From the NCBI GenBank assembly GCA_003194525.1, contig NBIV01000036.1, forward strand, positions 62,001 through 126,000: a stretch of 64,000 bases of DNA, in the 5' to 3' direction. Source of the stretch: Gracilariopsis chorda (lineage: Eukaryota > Rhodophyta > Florideophyceae > Gracilariales > Gracilariaceae). A model generated the notes under the pieces. It worked only from the letters and a program-made list of their open reading frames with translations. It ran no database searches and was not told where the DNA came from. How positions within the stretch are numbered: the first letter of the stretch is position 1; each line of letters begins with the position of its first letter. This document shows positions 1 through 11,766 of the stretch, piece by piece. The translations under genes and the position numbers were made by a program.

Positions 1-299
1 TTAGTACTTAGTGCGCCGGCGAGTTGCCGTCGCAACAGTAAAACTTCCCCAACAAGGGACCCCATCCTGGGGAATCGGCTCTAGACCTTACCGCCTTCGC
101 GTGTTCTCGACTCCTCTTTGGAGGGAGCAACGTCACATACGGGAAGCCTAACCCCTTGCCTATCTAAAGGACCCGAGTATTCGGATTGTTCTTCCAACTG
201 TCTTCGTGTTCGCCTTGTATAAGGTTTATTTACCGGCACTGCCATTAGTTTCCGTCATGAAACTCGTGACTCAGCTCCTCTCTATTTTTCCCCTTTACA
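1..299. other. Unassigned sequence at window edge
   Basis: No supported gene. Short frames here do not resemble a family I know. Because gag coding of element D begins downstream on the + strand, this stretch may be its leader or gag start, but I see no LTR boundary or primer-binding site. Confidence 0.3.
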
Positions 300-990
300 G
301 GGTGGCTTTCCCGCAATCCACGGCTCGTGTTCGCGCGTGCCATGAACGTGGAAACCTCACCTCTCTGGAGGACGACCACCCCCATGCACCGCTCCTGCGG
401 ATACCCGATTCTTGCCTCCACCTCCCTGCGCAAATCGCGACGGGTGGCGTCGGCCTTACAACCCGATATAATCGTGCCACTCCTAGGAGCGCTCTACCCA
501 ACTGGGTTCACCTCTAGCGAGGACAGATCCCGAACGTCTTTCGGTGCACTCCCGCTTCCGGGCATTGCATTACAGAAGACATAACCGTTTGGACTCGGAC
601 ACAGACCAAACGGAAACATCAGAATCCGAAGAGGACTCTTCCGATTTGGACGAAAGAGCGAGTGACGACTCGCGATGTTTGACTCATCGTTTGGGCAAAT
701 GGTCGTTTAAATGAATGAAGCCCCTAATTAACCTGGTTAAAAGTGTGGTTGACTACAGGTCATATCCTGTTCTCAAGACGTCCCCACGGTATGATGCTCG
801 AGTGGCCAAAAAGATTTGCCGGTACCACAAGACGCTGTCTGTTCAGCTCAAGGGGCGTCCGTTCTCCGGGTCGGACCCCATTGTCGTACTGGGCCTTCCA
901 CAGCGTTTTAAGACTGCATGTGACCAGAACGGGATTACATAGGGAGCCGCCTTCTGGTGCTTTCAGTTTTACTTGACTGGACCGGCACAT
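300..990 (+). pseudogene. Element D gag, N-terminal part (broken)
   Basis: Structural polyprotein of a Ty3/gypsy element. A Ser/Glu/Asp-rich acidic stretch (DSDTDQTETSESEEDSSDLD, about 590-650) precedes a capsid-like segment around 720-985 with KGRPFSGSDPIVVLG and QRFKTACDQNGIT. This matches the order in element A gag, where the acidic Ser-rich region precedes DELTFDGTDPILIFEFLSRF. A frame change near 700 and an in-frame TAG after QNGIT break it. The capsid frame ends near LTGPAHC at 990, where an LTR-like insert begins. The zinc knuckle lay beyond the insertions. Identification rests on similarity of order and motifs to the A gag, so it is good for family but not for lineage. Confidence 0.55.
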
Positions 991-1703
991 TGTTAGGAAC
1001 AGAGGTGCAGTGGTTGAATTGGTTGGAAGTCGACGGTGATGATCCGAGTTAGAAGTTCGGAGCATTTATTGTGCTTTATATAGAGTTTCTAGTCTATTTC
1101 TATCAGTGCCACTAGTCGCTGAGAAGTCGTCGGAGTTAAACTGTATGACGCTTGGAGTTCGTGCTGGCCTCCTTATGCGACTGGTTTACCGGGTTCAGTG
1201 CCAGATCTAGTCTTTTGATGACTTGGAAAATTCCATCACTGCTGATGACTTGTCATCAGACAAGGTCTTGATGATCTGGCATGGATCCGGGGTACCAGTG
1301 ATGACTTGGCACGACTCCCTCTGGAATCTTCCATGACCGTTCAATCCCTGCTGTGCTGTGTGAAGTATCTTTCAACGTTGTGAGTAGTAATCAACGTGTA
1401 CTCTAGAGCCAATATGTCCACGTGGTCAACCAAGACTTCTTTGACATAAACATGTTGTCATGGCATATTGACAGGGTGTCACGAAGATGTCAACTTGGCT
1501 TTGAGTCCAGTTTGGCTTGGCAAATGGGTAACTAATTTCTTCAGCAGATCGAGTAGAACAAAAGTAGCTGGTTTGTGCATATTAGAACTGATGCTAGAGC
1601 GAACTATATTCAAAGAAAGGTAAATAATGACTCATTCTAATACACATGTACTGGTTTAGTCCCGTACAACAGGAGAGATCAATTCCGTCGATGTTTGCAT
1701 GCA
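991..1703. repeat. Probable solo LTR inserted in element D gag
   Basis: This non-coding 0.7 kb interrupts D gag: capsid coding stops at 990 and the gag frame resumes at about 1717. It begins TGTTAGGAACAG and could end at ...TTTGCA (1699) or ...TGCA (1703). A TATA-like box (TTTATATAG) near 1074-1082 suits an LTR promoter. I could not find a convincing target duplication, so the edges are uncertain. The part around 1215-1310 repeats TGATGACTTG several times. Confidence 0.4.
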
Positions 1704-1753
1704 GGAAACCTAAAGTACGTACCCAGAAGTGTTCAAAGTTCTATTGACCACAA

Positions 1754-2318
1754 TGTAGTACAGTGGGTACTATATGTACTCCTAAGGATGGGCTTTTATG
1801 GAAGATTCTTAACGGAGTACATGTATTTTCTAACAAGTGCCACGTGGCACACCACTCCAGAGGAATTGTTCCAGCGGACTGTAATTCACATAGGTAGAAT
1901 AACCTAACTTTAATTTTTATATGATACAGTGTATAGTTTCCGTCGAGGTCAGCTCGCGGCACTGTATATAGTGCGACGTTGGAGCTCCACCTCCGGGGAA
2001 GTAAACCAAGCACCTCCGAGGCTTTTCATAGTCCATATGGTTCAACCTCGTGATAATCACCTTCAGGTACACTATTACATCATCCTCTAAGTGTGGATTC
2101 TAAGCCACCGATACCCAGTGGGTCCCGTATTGGCGCCTGTATGGTTATAATCTGCCCAGTAAACCCGCTCTCCGTTTTGTTCTTGTGGATCTTCTTTCAG
2201 GATTCTCCCGGTCACCGCTCCCATATTAGGGAGAGCTCCACCTATTGGAACCCATTTGTTGACCCAAATCTAAAAATCCAATTTTACGGACTTTATGCTC
2301 ACCACTGGCTATACTACA
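1754..2318 (+). repeat. 5' LTR of element B
   Basis: It starts TGTAGTACAGTGGGTAC and ends ...ATACTACA, matching 23658-24222 along its whole 565 bp. It holds a palindromic GCCACGTGGC (about 1838-1847) and a TATA-like TGTATATAG (about 1962-1970), both also present in the 3' copy, consistent with an LTR promoter. Confidence 0.85.
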
Positions 2319-2385
2319 ACTCGTCTCTCGACCTAAAAGATCGTTCACTAAGTTTTATCTAACGAAGCGCGACAGAAAAGCGCTA

Positions 2386-3116
2386 TGTGGTATTCCACTA
2401 ATGCCTGTAAGGGCCTCGGCAGCGGGGTGGAAAGCCACAAACGAACCACGAATGTGGGTGTTGCCTTGTGGGCAACGGGGCTAGAAGTTCAGTGCCAAGG
2501 TGGGAGCACCAGCAGTACGAATGTCACGTATGTGAACAGCGTATCCGAGAGCGGAGACTCAGCGTAGCCAAAAGATAAGAGTATCAGACGGTCCTGTGGC
2601 AAACACAACAATATCAACAAACAAAAGAGCAAAACGAGAACAGTCAGCTGTAAAACACGTGAGGATATCCTCGGAACAAAGAACTATAGCTCAGAAATGA
2701 TTAAGTACTGATACTATAGGTGCCCTTGTGTCGTAAACGACTTAGGATTCCTGACGGTCTGACCAAAGGGTCAAGAGCTGAGGGTCTTGGTTGGCCTTTG
2801 CCTCCCTCACCTGGGCAGGTCGCCCTTTACTAGGCTGCGAAGCCATTCAATAGTCTGACAGTAGTGTCTAAATGTGTGGCTCTCCACTAACTATAAAAGA
2901 AAATATAAGAAAATAATTAATTAGTGGCGGCCCACCACAGTACCATGCACAGCAGTGCAGTGCCAGATTACCATCCATGGTTCACATTCCTCCATAAAGG
3001 GGTTACATTCATAGTCCTTGCTGGACAGCCATGTACTGTAGCACCATACTATGAATGTCGTCCTCGATTCAGCTAACGAACCGGCATACCGATACCAATG
3101 CATTCCAAATGCTACA
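2386..3116 (-). repeat. 3' LTR of element A
   Basis: Read on the minus strand it begins TGTAGCATTTGG and ends GGAATACCACA. It matches 10937-11674 over its full length with mostly single-base differences, many of them C/T or G/A. Confidence 0.88.
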
Positions 3117-3335
3117 TATCGCCCGCGTTAAGCGGCGAGCACCGCGACGCAAGAGTGCATACATACGTAGTCTGTCCTCCGGTCTTCCGGTTTCGTTTCC
3201 TTCACAACGAAGATCACGAACGAAGCAAGCTTCCTACCTCATCTTCGTATGTCTTCAGAACTCTTCTACTTCATCTTCTGATGCATCTGTTTCATGAGTC
3301 CATGCGAGGACGCAGTACACTTCACACGGTAGCGG

Positions 3336-4656
3336 TTATCCGACCATCACAGAATTGATATCCTCTGGAATAGCCAGTCCGTAACACTTGCAATAGCGAA
3401 GTATATGTGACCTAGGCAGATTTGCTATGGGTCCCCATTTGTCAGACTCAGGCGGATACCCGTACCATCTGGTCCTGTACCGTAAGCGGTGATCTTTATC
3501 ATCAGTATAATGATCGAAGATGTCTTTCATCACATATTCTTGCGTCTTCGCAGTTGAGTCGTTACTGGGTACCGTATCCATGTGACTGGATGTTTCCTTA
3601 GGAACATCTCGCGAGAACGCGTCGACTTGCGTTGTTAAACGACTTGAATTTCCCTTCGGTGGGAGTCCCTCTACTGCAGGGTGACGCGGAGCGGTTCCTC
3701 CACCAGTGTGGTATCTCACTGCTAGTCTCCTACGGTCCGGTGCCTTTGATGGGTTAGCGACAACAACATTTCCGTTCGGTTGATCCTATTTTTCTTGTGT
3801 ACTGTCGACACTAACAGTCTTTAGCTGTTTGAGGATTTTTGAAGAGGTTGGCCTCTTGTCCGGGCTTAAAATAGCCGGTAGGGTTGGGGTGATCCCCTTC
3901 TTGGTGGCTGCACCAACAGACACAGAATCTGTCGACACAGTTTTCTGCTCGCTATGTGGCCCTTCCACAATAGCTTCGCTCACTGTAGCGTCACTAAATG
4001 ATGAAAATCAATCTTCTCTCTTCTCTGATTCCGGGATATCTTCACTGATCACAGTATCCTCCTCCGTTTGACGAACGTCAACGTTTGGCGAGGAATCATT
4101 CACGGTGCGTTCACCTTCTTTGGCTGGCAGTGGCTTTTCACGAACGGTGGTGTCCTTTCCGCTACGGGCGGCGTTTTCGGTTATCCGACCGTCATGTGAC
4201 ACGCTCACGTCATGCGGAGTGCTACTGATAGGTGTAGCGCTCTCCACGGGGATCGCTCAAACGTCGGCGATGTCGCCAGGCATCGCGCCGTGGTGTAACT
4301 CACTAAATTCTGGTGACACGGAGCCGTCTCCCGAAATTGGAATGCCAAGTGGAAATCGTGTGTGCACTGAGTAACCGAACGGCGGTACATCCAATATTTC
4401 CGACTTTGGGAGAGGTTGCGCGGGCAACCGCTCACCCGTGTCCACACGCGTGGTATCTGCACTGGCAGGAGAATTCGGTGCGTTCAACAGAGGCTCTTGA
4501 ACAGGTGCATTCACCACTCTATCGCGCGAAACACGCTCCACTTCAATTCCTCGTTTGATGAAAACGGTGTCTTCGTTGAATTCAACAACTTCGTGCGGCC
4601 CTGTAGCAATCGGGGCTAGCTTGTGACGGCGTCGTCTTCCTTTCTTTTCTTCGGGC
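3336..4656 (-). pseudogene. Element A integrase tail, Ser/Thr-rich linker and chromodomain
   Basis: Continuation of the A integrase frame after an in-frame TAG at 4656. About 360 codons of Ser/Thr/Pro/Glu-rich linker lead to a chromodomain at about 3340-3560 (DIFDHYTDDKDHRLRYRTRW, then YGYPPESDKW and ANLPRSHILRY). Chromodomains of chromoviruses bind histone marks and steer integration. The three aromatic/Trp positions typical of the fold look conserved in part. Further in-frame stops occur at 4257 (TGA), 4008 (TGA) and 3786 (TAG), all in one unbroken frame, so the damage is by substitution rather than indel. The distance to the LTR is only about 220 bp, leaving no room for an antisense frame like that of B. 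Confidence 0.75.
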
Positions 4657-5680
4657 TACTTCCCGTCAGTTTTTTCCAATCTCACGAAGACGTGCCTTCC
4701 AACCTGCAAATCCGGTGTGGCCGGTCTGGTCGTCGCATCGTAGTTGCGTTTAAACCGTTCCTGGGCCTTTCGCATTTGCTTAGCGGCCTGCATAGCGCGT
4801 GCGCGCAGCTCGTTCCTCCATTGTAGGCAAAACTGAGCTGGGGTCGGCATTTCTTCTTCGCCATCGTCCTGCAGGCTAACCTCAAGTGGTAGAGCCGGTG
4901 GTCGGCGTGACAGTACCAGCTCAAAAGGAGCAAACTTCGTCGTCGAATGCACCTGTGTATTGTACGCGTAACAGAGAGTATCCGTGTACAGATCCCAATC
5001 CTTCGGGTGGTCAGAAATGTAGTGCCAGAGAGCGGCTAGTAGAGTGCGATTGTATCGTTCTACTTGACAGTTACACTGCAGATGATATATCGTGGTAAAC
5101 ACGTTCTTAACACCCAGTATCCTGCATACATCCTGAAAGAAGCGAGCAACAAATTGGTTTCCGTTATCTGAGAGCAGATTATCCGGGGGTCCATAGTAGT
5201 AAACTCAATGGTGGATAAAAGCTCGTGCGATCACAGGAGTGGTAATCCGTTTAAGCGAAACAGTTTTCACCAGCTTCAAGAAGTGATTTGTAATTACCAA
5301 GAGGTATCTGTTTCCTCGCTTAGAGCGAATTAATTCTCCAAGTATATCTATTCTCACATACTCCAAAGGCGCCTTCGCCGGAAATTGCTTCAGCGGCTTC
5401 TTCTTTTTCCACAGTTTCACTCTGTTCGTAGCGCACGTTGCGCACAACTTAGCCGTCACGTGGCAGTCCATTGCCAATGTTGGCCAATAGAAGCCTCTTC
5501 TTAGGCTTAGATAAAGCTTCGTACCCCCTGAGTGACCAGATAGCTGAGAATAATGGGCCGGATGCAGTACCCTGCTCTTGAGATAGTGTGGTATTACAAT
5601 CTCCACATAGGCTTCGACAGTTCGAACTAATACTCCGCGATCGTCGAGACGAAAAGGTAGCACCTCCCCCCGCTAAGACG
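4656..5680 (-). pseudogene. Element A integrase (broken)
   Basis: Retroviral-type integrase that inserts the cDNA. An HHCC zinc module (HYSQLSGHSGG ... CATCATNRVK) precedes a catalytic core with the first Asp in VRIDILGELI, the second in LLSDNGNQF and the Glu in QVERYNRT. Core and GPY-like region run to about 4660. A TGA at 5205 replaces the Trp that element C has at the same place (HW-V in C). A frameshift near 5676, in a run of six C, separates this frame from the RNase H frame. About 55% of residues match the integrase of element C by eye, so A and C belong to one clade. Confidence 0.8.
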
Positions 5681-7312
5681 TGAGCGGATTGCCGCACAAA
5701 AAGCGTCAGTGAACTGTTCACGGAGTAGCTCCTCGAGCGTAATTCGTTCGAGCTGCCGATCAGCATCAGTATCCGTTGTCTGTGCTATCAGTACCCCCAT
5801 GACGTAATCGTCTTCGTCCCAAGTTTCCACTTCTATCTCTGCAGATACCAGCTCTTCCATTGTAAGACAAGGGATGTCATCATCAATTTCTAATTGGGTT
5901 TCGCCCAGAGTTTCGAGCCGCGAAAGTGCGTCAGCGTGGACATTAGAGGTCCCTTTCTTGTATTTGACTGCGAAGTCAAATTCAGAAAGACGTAGCCGCC
6001 AGCGCATTAAGCGTCCTGAAGGGTCAGAAATTGACATAACCCATCTTCAGCAAGAATGATTCGTGTTGACGGTGAAGTGTACCCCCTGTAGGTAAGGCCT
6101 AAGGTTCGTAAGAGCCCATACTACAGCTAAACATTTCTTTTCGGAAACGGAGTAGTTCTTCTCTGCCTGACGCATTGAACGAGACCAATATCCAATAGGA
6201 TAACGCTTACCGTCTTCGTGCGTTTGAAAAAGGGCACACTCTACTTGGAAATCACTAGAATCCGTGTCGACGGAAAAGGGTAGATCCGGTTTCGGAAGTC
6301 GTAGCACTGGGGCTGAGGTCAGCATCTGCTTCAGTGTTTCGAAAGCGTCCGTTTCGGCTTCCGCGAATTCCTTCAACTGTGAGGGTTCACCTTTCATCAA
6401 TAAAGCGTTCAAAGACGCAGGAACATGCGACTAGCGTGGAAGAAATCTCCTGTAGACATTACAGAGCCCTAAAAAGGCAAGTAGTTGCGTCTGTGTCAGC
6501 GGCGGTTTTGCTTCACGTATTGCAGCGGTCTGCGTCTCCTCGATTTCCAAAGTTCCCGGTTTGATCCGGTGTCCAAGGTACTTTACCTGCTTCGTGAACC
6601 ATTCACACTTCTTAATCTTCAATGAGATTCCGGCATCATCCGATTGCTTGAGGATTGACTCGACATCAGAGAAATGGTCTTTCATGTTTCGAATATAGAC
6701 AATGATGTCATCCAAATACACTAAACAAGTCTTCCAAGTATACTGTGAGAGTATGATATCGATTGCGCGCTGAAACGTCGCCGGAGCATTGTTTAAAGCA
6801 AAATGCATTCGCTTAAAGCGATATAATCCTGCGTGACAAACAAAAGCGGTCTTGTCGCGGTCTTTCGGTGCAATGAGCACTTGCCAATAACCCCAATTTG
6901 GGTCAAGCGTAGTAAAAACTTTGGCTTCTCCAAGGCTTTCGATGCATTCATCCATGCGCGGCAATGGATAAGTATCCCTCATTGTTACTGCGTTCAGTTT
7001 TCTGTAGTCAACGCAAAAGCGTAACGATGCATGTGCGTTCAGAACTAAAACCATGGGTGAGGCCCATGCTGATTGAGCTGGCTCAATAATTTCTTTCTCC
7101 AGCATGGAGTCAACATGTTCCTGTTCGATTTGTCGAGCTGGCGGCCCTGCCCGATACGGTAGTTGGGCGATGGGTCTAGTGCCCGGCAACAAGTCGATGT
7201 GATGCTCTGTAGCAGCGATCTGGCCAAGGTGGCCATTCCACATATGCGAAAACTTCAGCAGTAGCCTGCGTAATCTTTCACGATACTCCTCAGGAACGTG
7301 TTCCATCTTCAC
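5640..7312 (-). pseudogene. Element A reverse transcriptase and RNase H (broken)
   Basis: Copies element RNA to DNA. The RT starts near EHVPEEYRERLRRLLLKF and shows PGTRPIAQLPYR, the substrate loop DPNWGYWQVLI (usually LxSGYWQ), and an intact catalytic YLDD (about 6708-6719, VYLDDIIVY). The connection domain ends LLAFLGLCNVYRRFLPR at a TAG (6431). RNase H follows in the same frame with FSVDTDSSDF and SEKKCLAVVWAL, but its third acidic position reads VNTNHSC, so an Asp is lost, and a TGA follows at 6047. The frame then continues through YKKGTSNVHADALSR, a hallmark of this junction, to the integrase. Confidence 0.85.
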
Positions 7313-7336
7313 GCCCTCGAGGGCTTCTTCAGTTTC

Positions 7337-8338
7337 CTACTCTGAAACCTTCTCGTCCTTCACGTTGTTCGTTGCTGTTTGTGCCTGTGCTGGCTGCGAA
7401 CCACTCTCAGGTGAAATTCCCAAGACGTCTGCCGTCATAACATGAGTAGGTATGACTACCGAAGGGTGTCGCAGAGCGGTCCCAAGAACCTGATTGTTGT
7501 GTAGTCTGCACTCATTGACTCCGGTGTTGCTCACCAGGGTCTTGAATGGCCTGTTAGGCTCCACTTGGGCATGGCCATTAGCGACCAATATTCCATGGGT
7601 ATGATAAAGTGACGAGTTCGGCTGAATGACAACAAGTCCATGCTTCGCAGTCGTAACTGTTATCCAAGCCTGATGTTGGGGAGGCACCACTGTCATCTGA
7701 GACACACGAATACGTGGTGAAGTCCTGCCCTTCGGGGCTTCGTATTCCTGCGAAGGCGGTAATGGAGCAGCTCCGTTTGATCGCTTCAATGGCCTCCGTA
7801 CTATCGGTACAGTGGACCCGTCGTCCAATTCAACTTCCCGACTCTTCGGACGAATTGCTTCGACAAACCTGTCACATTAATCACAACCAAGCACAATTGG
7901 TGCAGCTAACGTGGTGCACACGATAAACGGCAACATGACAACATGATTTCCAAGTTGAACGACAAGTTTTATCGTTCTGAGAGACTTGATGGGTCTCTTG
8001 TTTGCATCCCGGATATCCAGTAGGCATGCCTCCTGGATTCGAGCTCGCTCGTCAGACAGTAGCTCAGACAATCTGATGAAATTTGGCCCAGCGCCAGTGT
8101 CAAGAACTGCGAGACGGCGTGACAGGAGAGACTTTGACGAGCCGATGTCGGCATAGACCTTATAATTCCTGCGGGCCATGATCATGAAGTAGTCCGTCCG
8201 TCTTCCCGGGCATACATATCGTCTCCAAGGGCGTTTCAAAGGGCAGTCGAGCGGCACTCGTTTTCCGACATTCGAAGATCCTTCTGATCTCAGAAGGACC
8301 TTTGGTTTAAAATCCCGGGAGCGGGGCAATGTCACAAC
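7337..8338 (-). pseudogene. Element A aspartic protease and linker (broken)
   Basis: Retropepsin that matures the polyprotein. The active-site motif AVLDTGAGPNFI is intact (about 8090-8105), and the flap/second strand IVLGCD is present at about 7880. A TAA right after LGCD (7874-7876) interrupts a frame that otherwise continues through DRFVEAIRPKSREVELDDGS and a linker to a TAG at 7337. The RT follows in the same frame. The frame differs from gag, so either a programmed frameshift or a decay indel separates them; the sequence does not tell which. Confidence 0.75.
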
Positions 8339-8391
8339 CCTGGCCGGTAAGATGGGATCGATCTTTACCGACCCCCTGGGGACTCCCTCCT

Positions 8392-10483
8392 CTAGTTTCC
8401 CGACTGAGCGGGCCTAGGAACCACCACCGGTGCGTTCCCCATCTTCGCGTCAGCGCGTCCTTGCTCCACCTTCTGGATTTCCACTTGGCGTCTGGCGTCT
8501 GCTGTAACCCAAGCTTTGGCCTGCCAATACGAATTACCCGGTACACGGGCACGTTCAGCTTCCGAAAGGGCTTCATAATTCAGGATGACCTGACCAAGGG
8601 TTCTGACAGGCAGCGTGCACTCTGCCGACAGATGGTGTCGAGCATAGCAGCTATAACAAATCAGGCCTTCCCTCTTCTGTCGCCCTTGGTAGTGGCCTAC
8701 CAAGCGATTGTTTACCCAACCGGGTCTCTTCTCAGTTATCCCTCCTGGGGGAGGAACGAACGCATTTCTTTGGTACAGATACCTGCGTGGTTCCATAGCC
8801 ATCAGTTCAGAATCCTGAAAATACTCAGTTGAAGGCAACTCCGTGGTCGGTTTCGACCCAACTGGTTCATCCAGATACTGCACAGCATCATGCTCTGCAT
8901 GGTTTTTCCGTGGCGTCTGCGTCGAAAGGCGCGCGTTCTCTGGCGATTCCAGATACATGGCTTCGCTCCTCTTTGCAGCACGCTGCACACTGGCATCTTT
9001 AGTGGTGTACGTCCCAAGACGTCGGGTTGCAGAGCCCACTCCACTGCTGGCTCAGACTGCATCTCCTTCCGCCTGTGCGAATTGAATAAGCTCCAAGAAG
9101 CGAATTCGAGGATGCCTTTGCCGATGACGGGCAATAAGTGACTTGATAGTCTTATCTAGCCTATCGATGTAAAGCGTCATCTTGTCATCCATACTGTGAA
9201 CATTTCCGCAACGAATTGCTGCACTATTCAGCCTCGAGCTGTACTCCACCTTTGTCTCCATATCCTTCTGGGTAACATCCATGAGATCCAAGATTGCCCC
9301 ACGACTACAACCACTACAACAACTACTGAACAGCCTCGGACCAACAGGTGACTCCACCCTCATCTGCACTCAGCGAACCGTTGACAGCACGATACTGTTC
9401 CAGTGCGAGCCTTCGCAGAAAGTGTGGTAAAGCCACGAACGCCTGCGCTTCGCTAACCTTGAGAGTGTCTGCCTCTATGACAAACCGACTCAAAAACTCA
9501 AAGATGAGTATGGGATCCGTCCCATCAAAGGTGAGTTCATCGAAACCAACTTTCAATCGGCGAATGTGATCCCTCACTTTTTCCGTCTCGCGACCTGATG
9601 GCTTTGTTTTACGAACGCGTAATCGATAGTAACGATAATTGGTAATCTTCCGATAAAGCGGATTCGTACTCGAAAGGCGCTTCATTCCCCGGTGGGAAGG
9701 TCCCTTCTTGAGACACGAAACTGAGTTACCACTCTTCCTCTTTCTCGTGCGGCGAGATTCTTCCTCGTCACTCCAGCTACTGTCGTCCTCTGACAAATCG
9801 CCATCAGAACTCTCCGAAGAGGAGTCATCATCATCGGAATACTCCGAATTCTCACCAGAATTATCAGGCCTTGTGGACTTCCACTTCTTAGACCACTTTG
9901 AAGACTGCTTCTTCCGTTCTTTCCTTTTCGAAAGGGCTTCGGTTGGACCGACCGCTTGCACTTCGGAACGTTCTGCTTGTACAGGTGTGTTCACCACGTT
10001 CTCAAGTCGTTTCAGGGGAGGATTAATGCGTGAGAGGACCTCCTCAACAGTGACCGGCATTGCCGATGGGTTACCCAAAACGTTTCCTTGCATTTCCATC
10101 AGGTGGTTGACGTCTTCTAGTACTGTCCGAACGACGTCACCCATCTGAGAATCATCTCTTCTGTCCTTCAGAGCAATCTGCTCTCGCTTCAACGTCTCCA
10201 ATGAAAATTCTAACAAGTTCACTTGACTTTGCATTTCCTCCAGACGGAACTTCTGTGACGCAGATTCCGCACGGAGCCGCTGTATTTCAGCACGTAGAAC
10301 GTCCGTTGACGACGAACCCTCACGGGCAGCGGGTGTTGGTACCTCGGAAGGTGTTCCAGCCCCTCCTGTCGACCTCGACTTCACTGCTTGCTGATATAAG
10401 CGATTGCCCGCCTCTGTACACGTGGCGAAACGACCACCAGCCGCATCAGGCTTTCCTGAACTAGACCGGCTTCTTGTCTGCAT
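8392..10483 (-). pseudogene. Element A gag (broken)
   Basis: Structural polyprotein starting at an ATG (10483). It has a predicted coiled coil at residues about 64-110 (DVLRAEIQRLRAESASQKF and on), a basic then acidic Ser-rich stretch (SEYSDDDDSSSESSDGDLSE), a capsid-like region (DELTFDGTDPILIFEFLSRF), and near 8650 a CCHC zinc knuckle CYSCYARHHLSAEC with C-x2-C-x4-H-x4-C spacing. A frameshift at about 9325-9370 and one TGA near 9050 interrupt it. After the frameshift a single frame runs to 8392. Knuckle and capsid order are standard for Ty3/gypsy gag. Confidence 0.8.
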
Positions 10484-10936
10484 AACGACCGAATACTCAC
10501 TGGCGTTCCAGATCTTTCAGCGAAAAACGCAATACAAAACGAACACGTAGCGCAAAGAGAGTCACAATCAACACAAACCAACAAGGTGGACAACGACAAC
10601 TCCTCTGCACTCAGAAAACAAAATAGAAAACAAACTTCACAACAAATCGATAGCGATAAGAACAAAGCACTTTTGCACTCAGAAACACAACAGAAAACAA
10701 ACTTTCCAAACTTCAGATCTCTGATATAACGAGTGAACAGTATGGTTCAGACCTGTGAGCCTTCTGCCTCAACAGAGTCCATAACGACGGTTATAGCTGC
10801 GTTCCAAATATCAGTGGCGCGAGTAAAGTCCGACTCCGGAAAAGACGATGTGAACAACACACAAGACTTCTCGAAAGCGAGTAACCGAACCACACCAAAG
10901 CGGCAAACTGATCTTCTAGGCCCGGAGACCAGTTTA

Positions 10937-11674
10937 TGTGGTATTCCACTAATGCCTGTAAGGGCCTCGGTAGTGGGGTGGAAAGCCACAAATGAACCAC
11001 GAATGTGAGTGTTGCTTTGCCGGCAACGGGGCTAGAAGATCAGTGCCAAGGTGGGAGCACCAGCAGTACGAATGTCACGTGTGTGAACAGCGTACCCGAG
11101 AGCGGAGACTCAGCGTAGCCAAAAGATAAGAGTATCAGACGGTCCTGTGGCAAACACAACAATATCAACAAACAAAAGAGCAAAACGAGAACAGTCAGCT
11201 GTAAAACACGTGAGGATATCCTCGGAACAAAGAACTATAGCTCAGAAATGATTAAGTACTGATACTATAGGTGCCCCTGTGTCGTAAATGACTTAGGATT
11301 CCTGACGGTCTGACCAAAGGGTCAAGAGCTGAGGGTGTTGGTTGTTGGTTGGCCTTCGCCTCCCTCACCTGGGCAGGTCGCCCTTTACTAGGCTGCAAAG
11401 CCATTCAATAGTCTGACAGTAGTGTCTAAATGTGTGGCTCCCCACTAACTATAAAAAAAAATATAAGAAAATAATTAATTAGTGGCGGCCCACCACAGTA
11501 CCATGCACAGCAGTGCAGTGCCAGATTACCATCCATGGTTCACATTCCTCCATAAAGGGGTTACATTCATAGTCCTTGCTGGACAGCCATGTACTGTAGC
11601 ACCATACTATGAATGTCGTCCTCGACTCAGCTCACGATCCGGCATACCGATACCAATGCATTCCAAATGCTACA
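10937..11674 (-). repeat. 5' LTR of element A
   Basis: Partner of 2386-3116, 738 bp, TG...CA. The AT-rich AATAATTAATTAGTGG stretch near 11475 is present in both copies. The duplication CGCTA follows directly. Confidence 0.88.
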
Positions 11675-11766
11675 CGCTACACTTGCACCGAGTGGACCCC
11701 CTCGTAGTGGAATACTTCCTTAAGCTGCTTCGGATGTGGGGGCAAATCACCCCTACCTACTCCTCT

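Larger units (their letters stand above)
2386..11674 (-). mobile_element. Ty3/gypsy chromovirus element A, 9.3 kb, full length but non-functional
   Basis: LTRs of 731 bp (2386-3116) and 738 bp (10937-11674) are about 97% identical by eye, the largest difference being a 7-bp TTGGTTG insertion. They flank, on the minus strand, gag, protease, RT, RNase H, integrase and a C-terminal chromodomain. The exact CGCTA duplication shows a single insertion into the leader of B. The young LTRs contrast with about ten in-frame stop codons in gag-pol. RT keeps YLDD, but one RNase H acidic residue is Asn. Next to the 5' LTR (minus reading from 10936) lies TAAACTGGTCTCCGGGCC, which may serve as primer-binding site; I did not match it to a tRNA. 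Confidence 0.9.
2381..11679. repeat. 5-bp target-site duplication of element A
   Basis: CGCTA lies immediately before the left LTR (2381-2385) and immediately after the right LTR (11675-11679). The match is exact, and both LTR edges are TG...CA, so it defines the insertion of A into B. Confidence 0.85.

Noticed and set aside
2319-2385. Primer-binding site for element B after its 5' LTR (ACTCGTCTCTCGACC)
   Set aside because: It does not begin with TGG and I could not match a tRNA; the leader is also decayed. Left unassigned.
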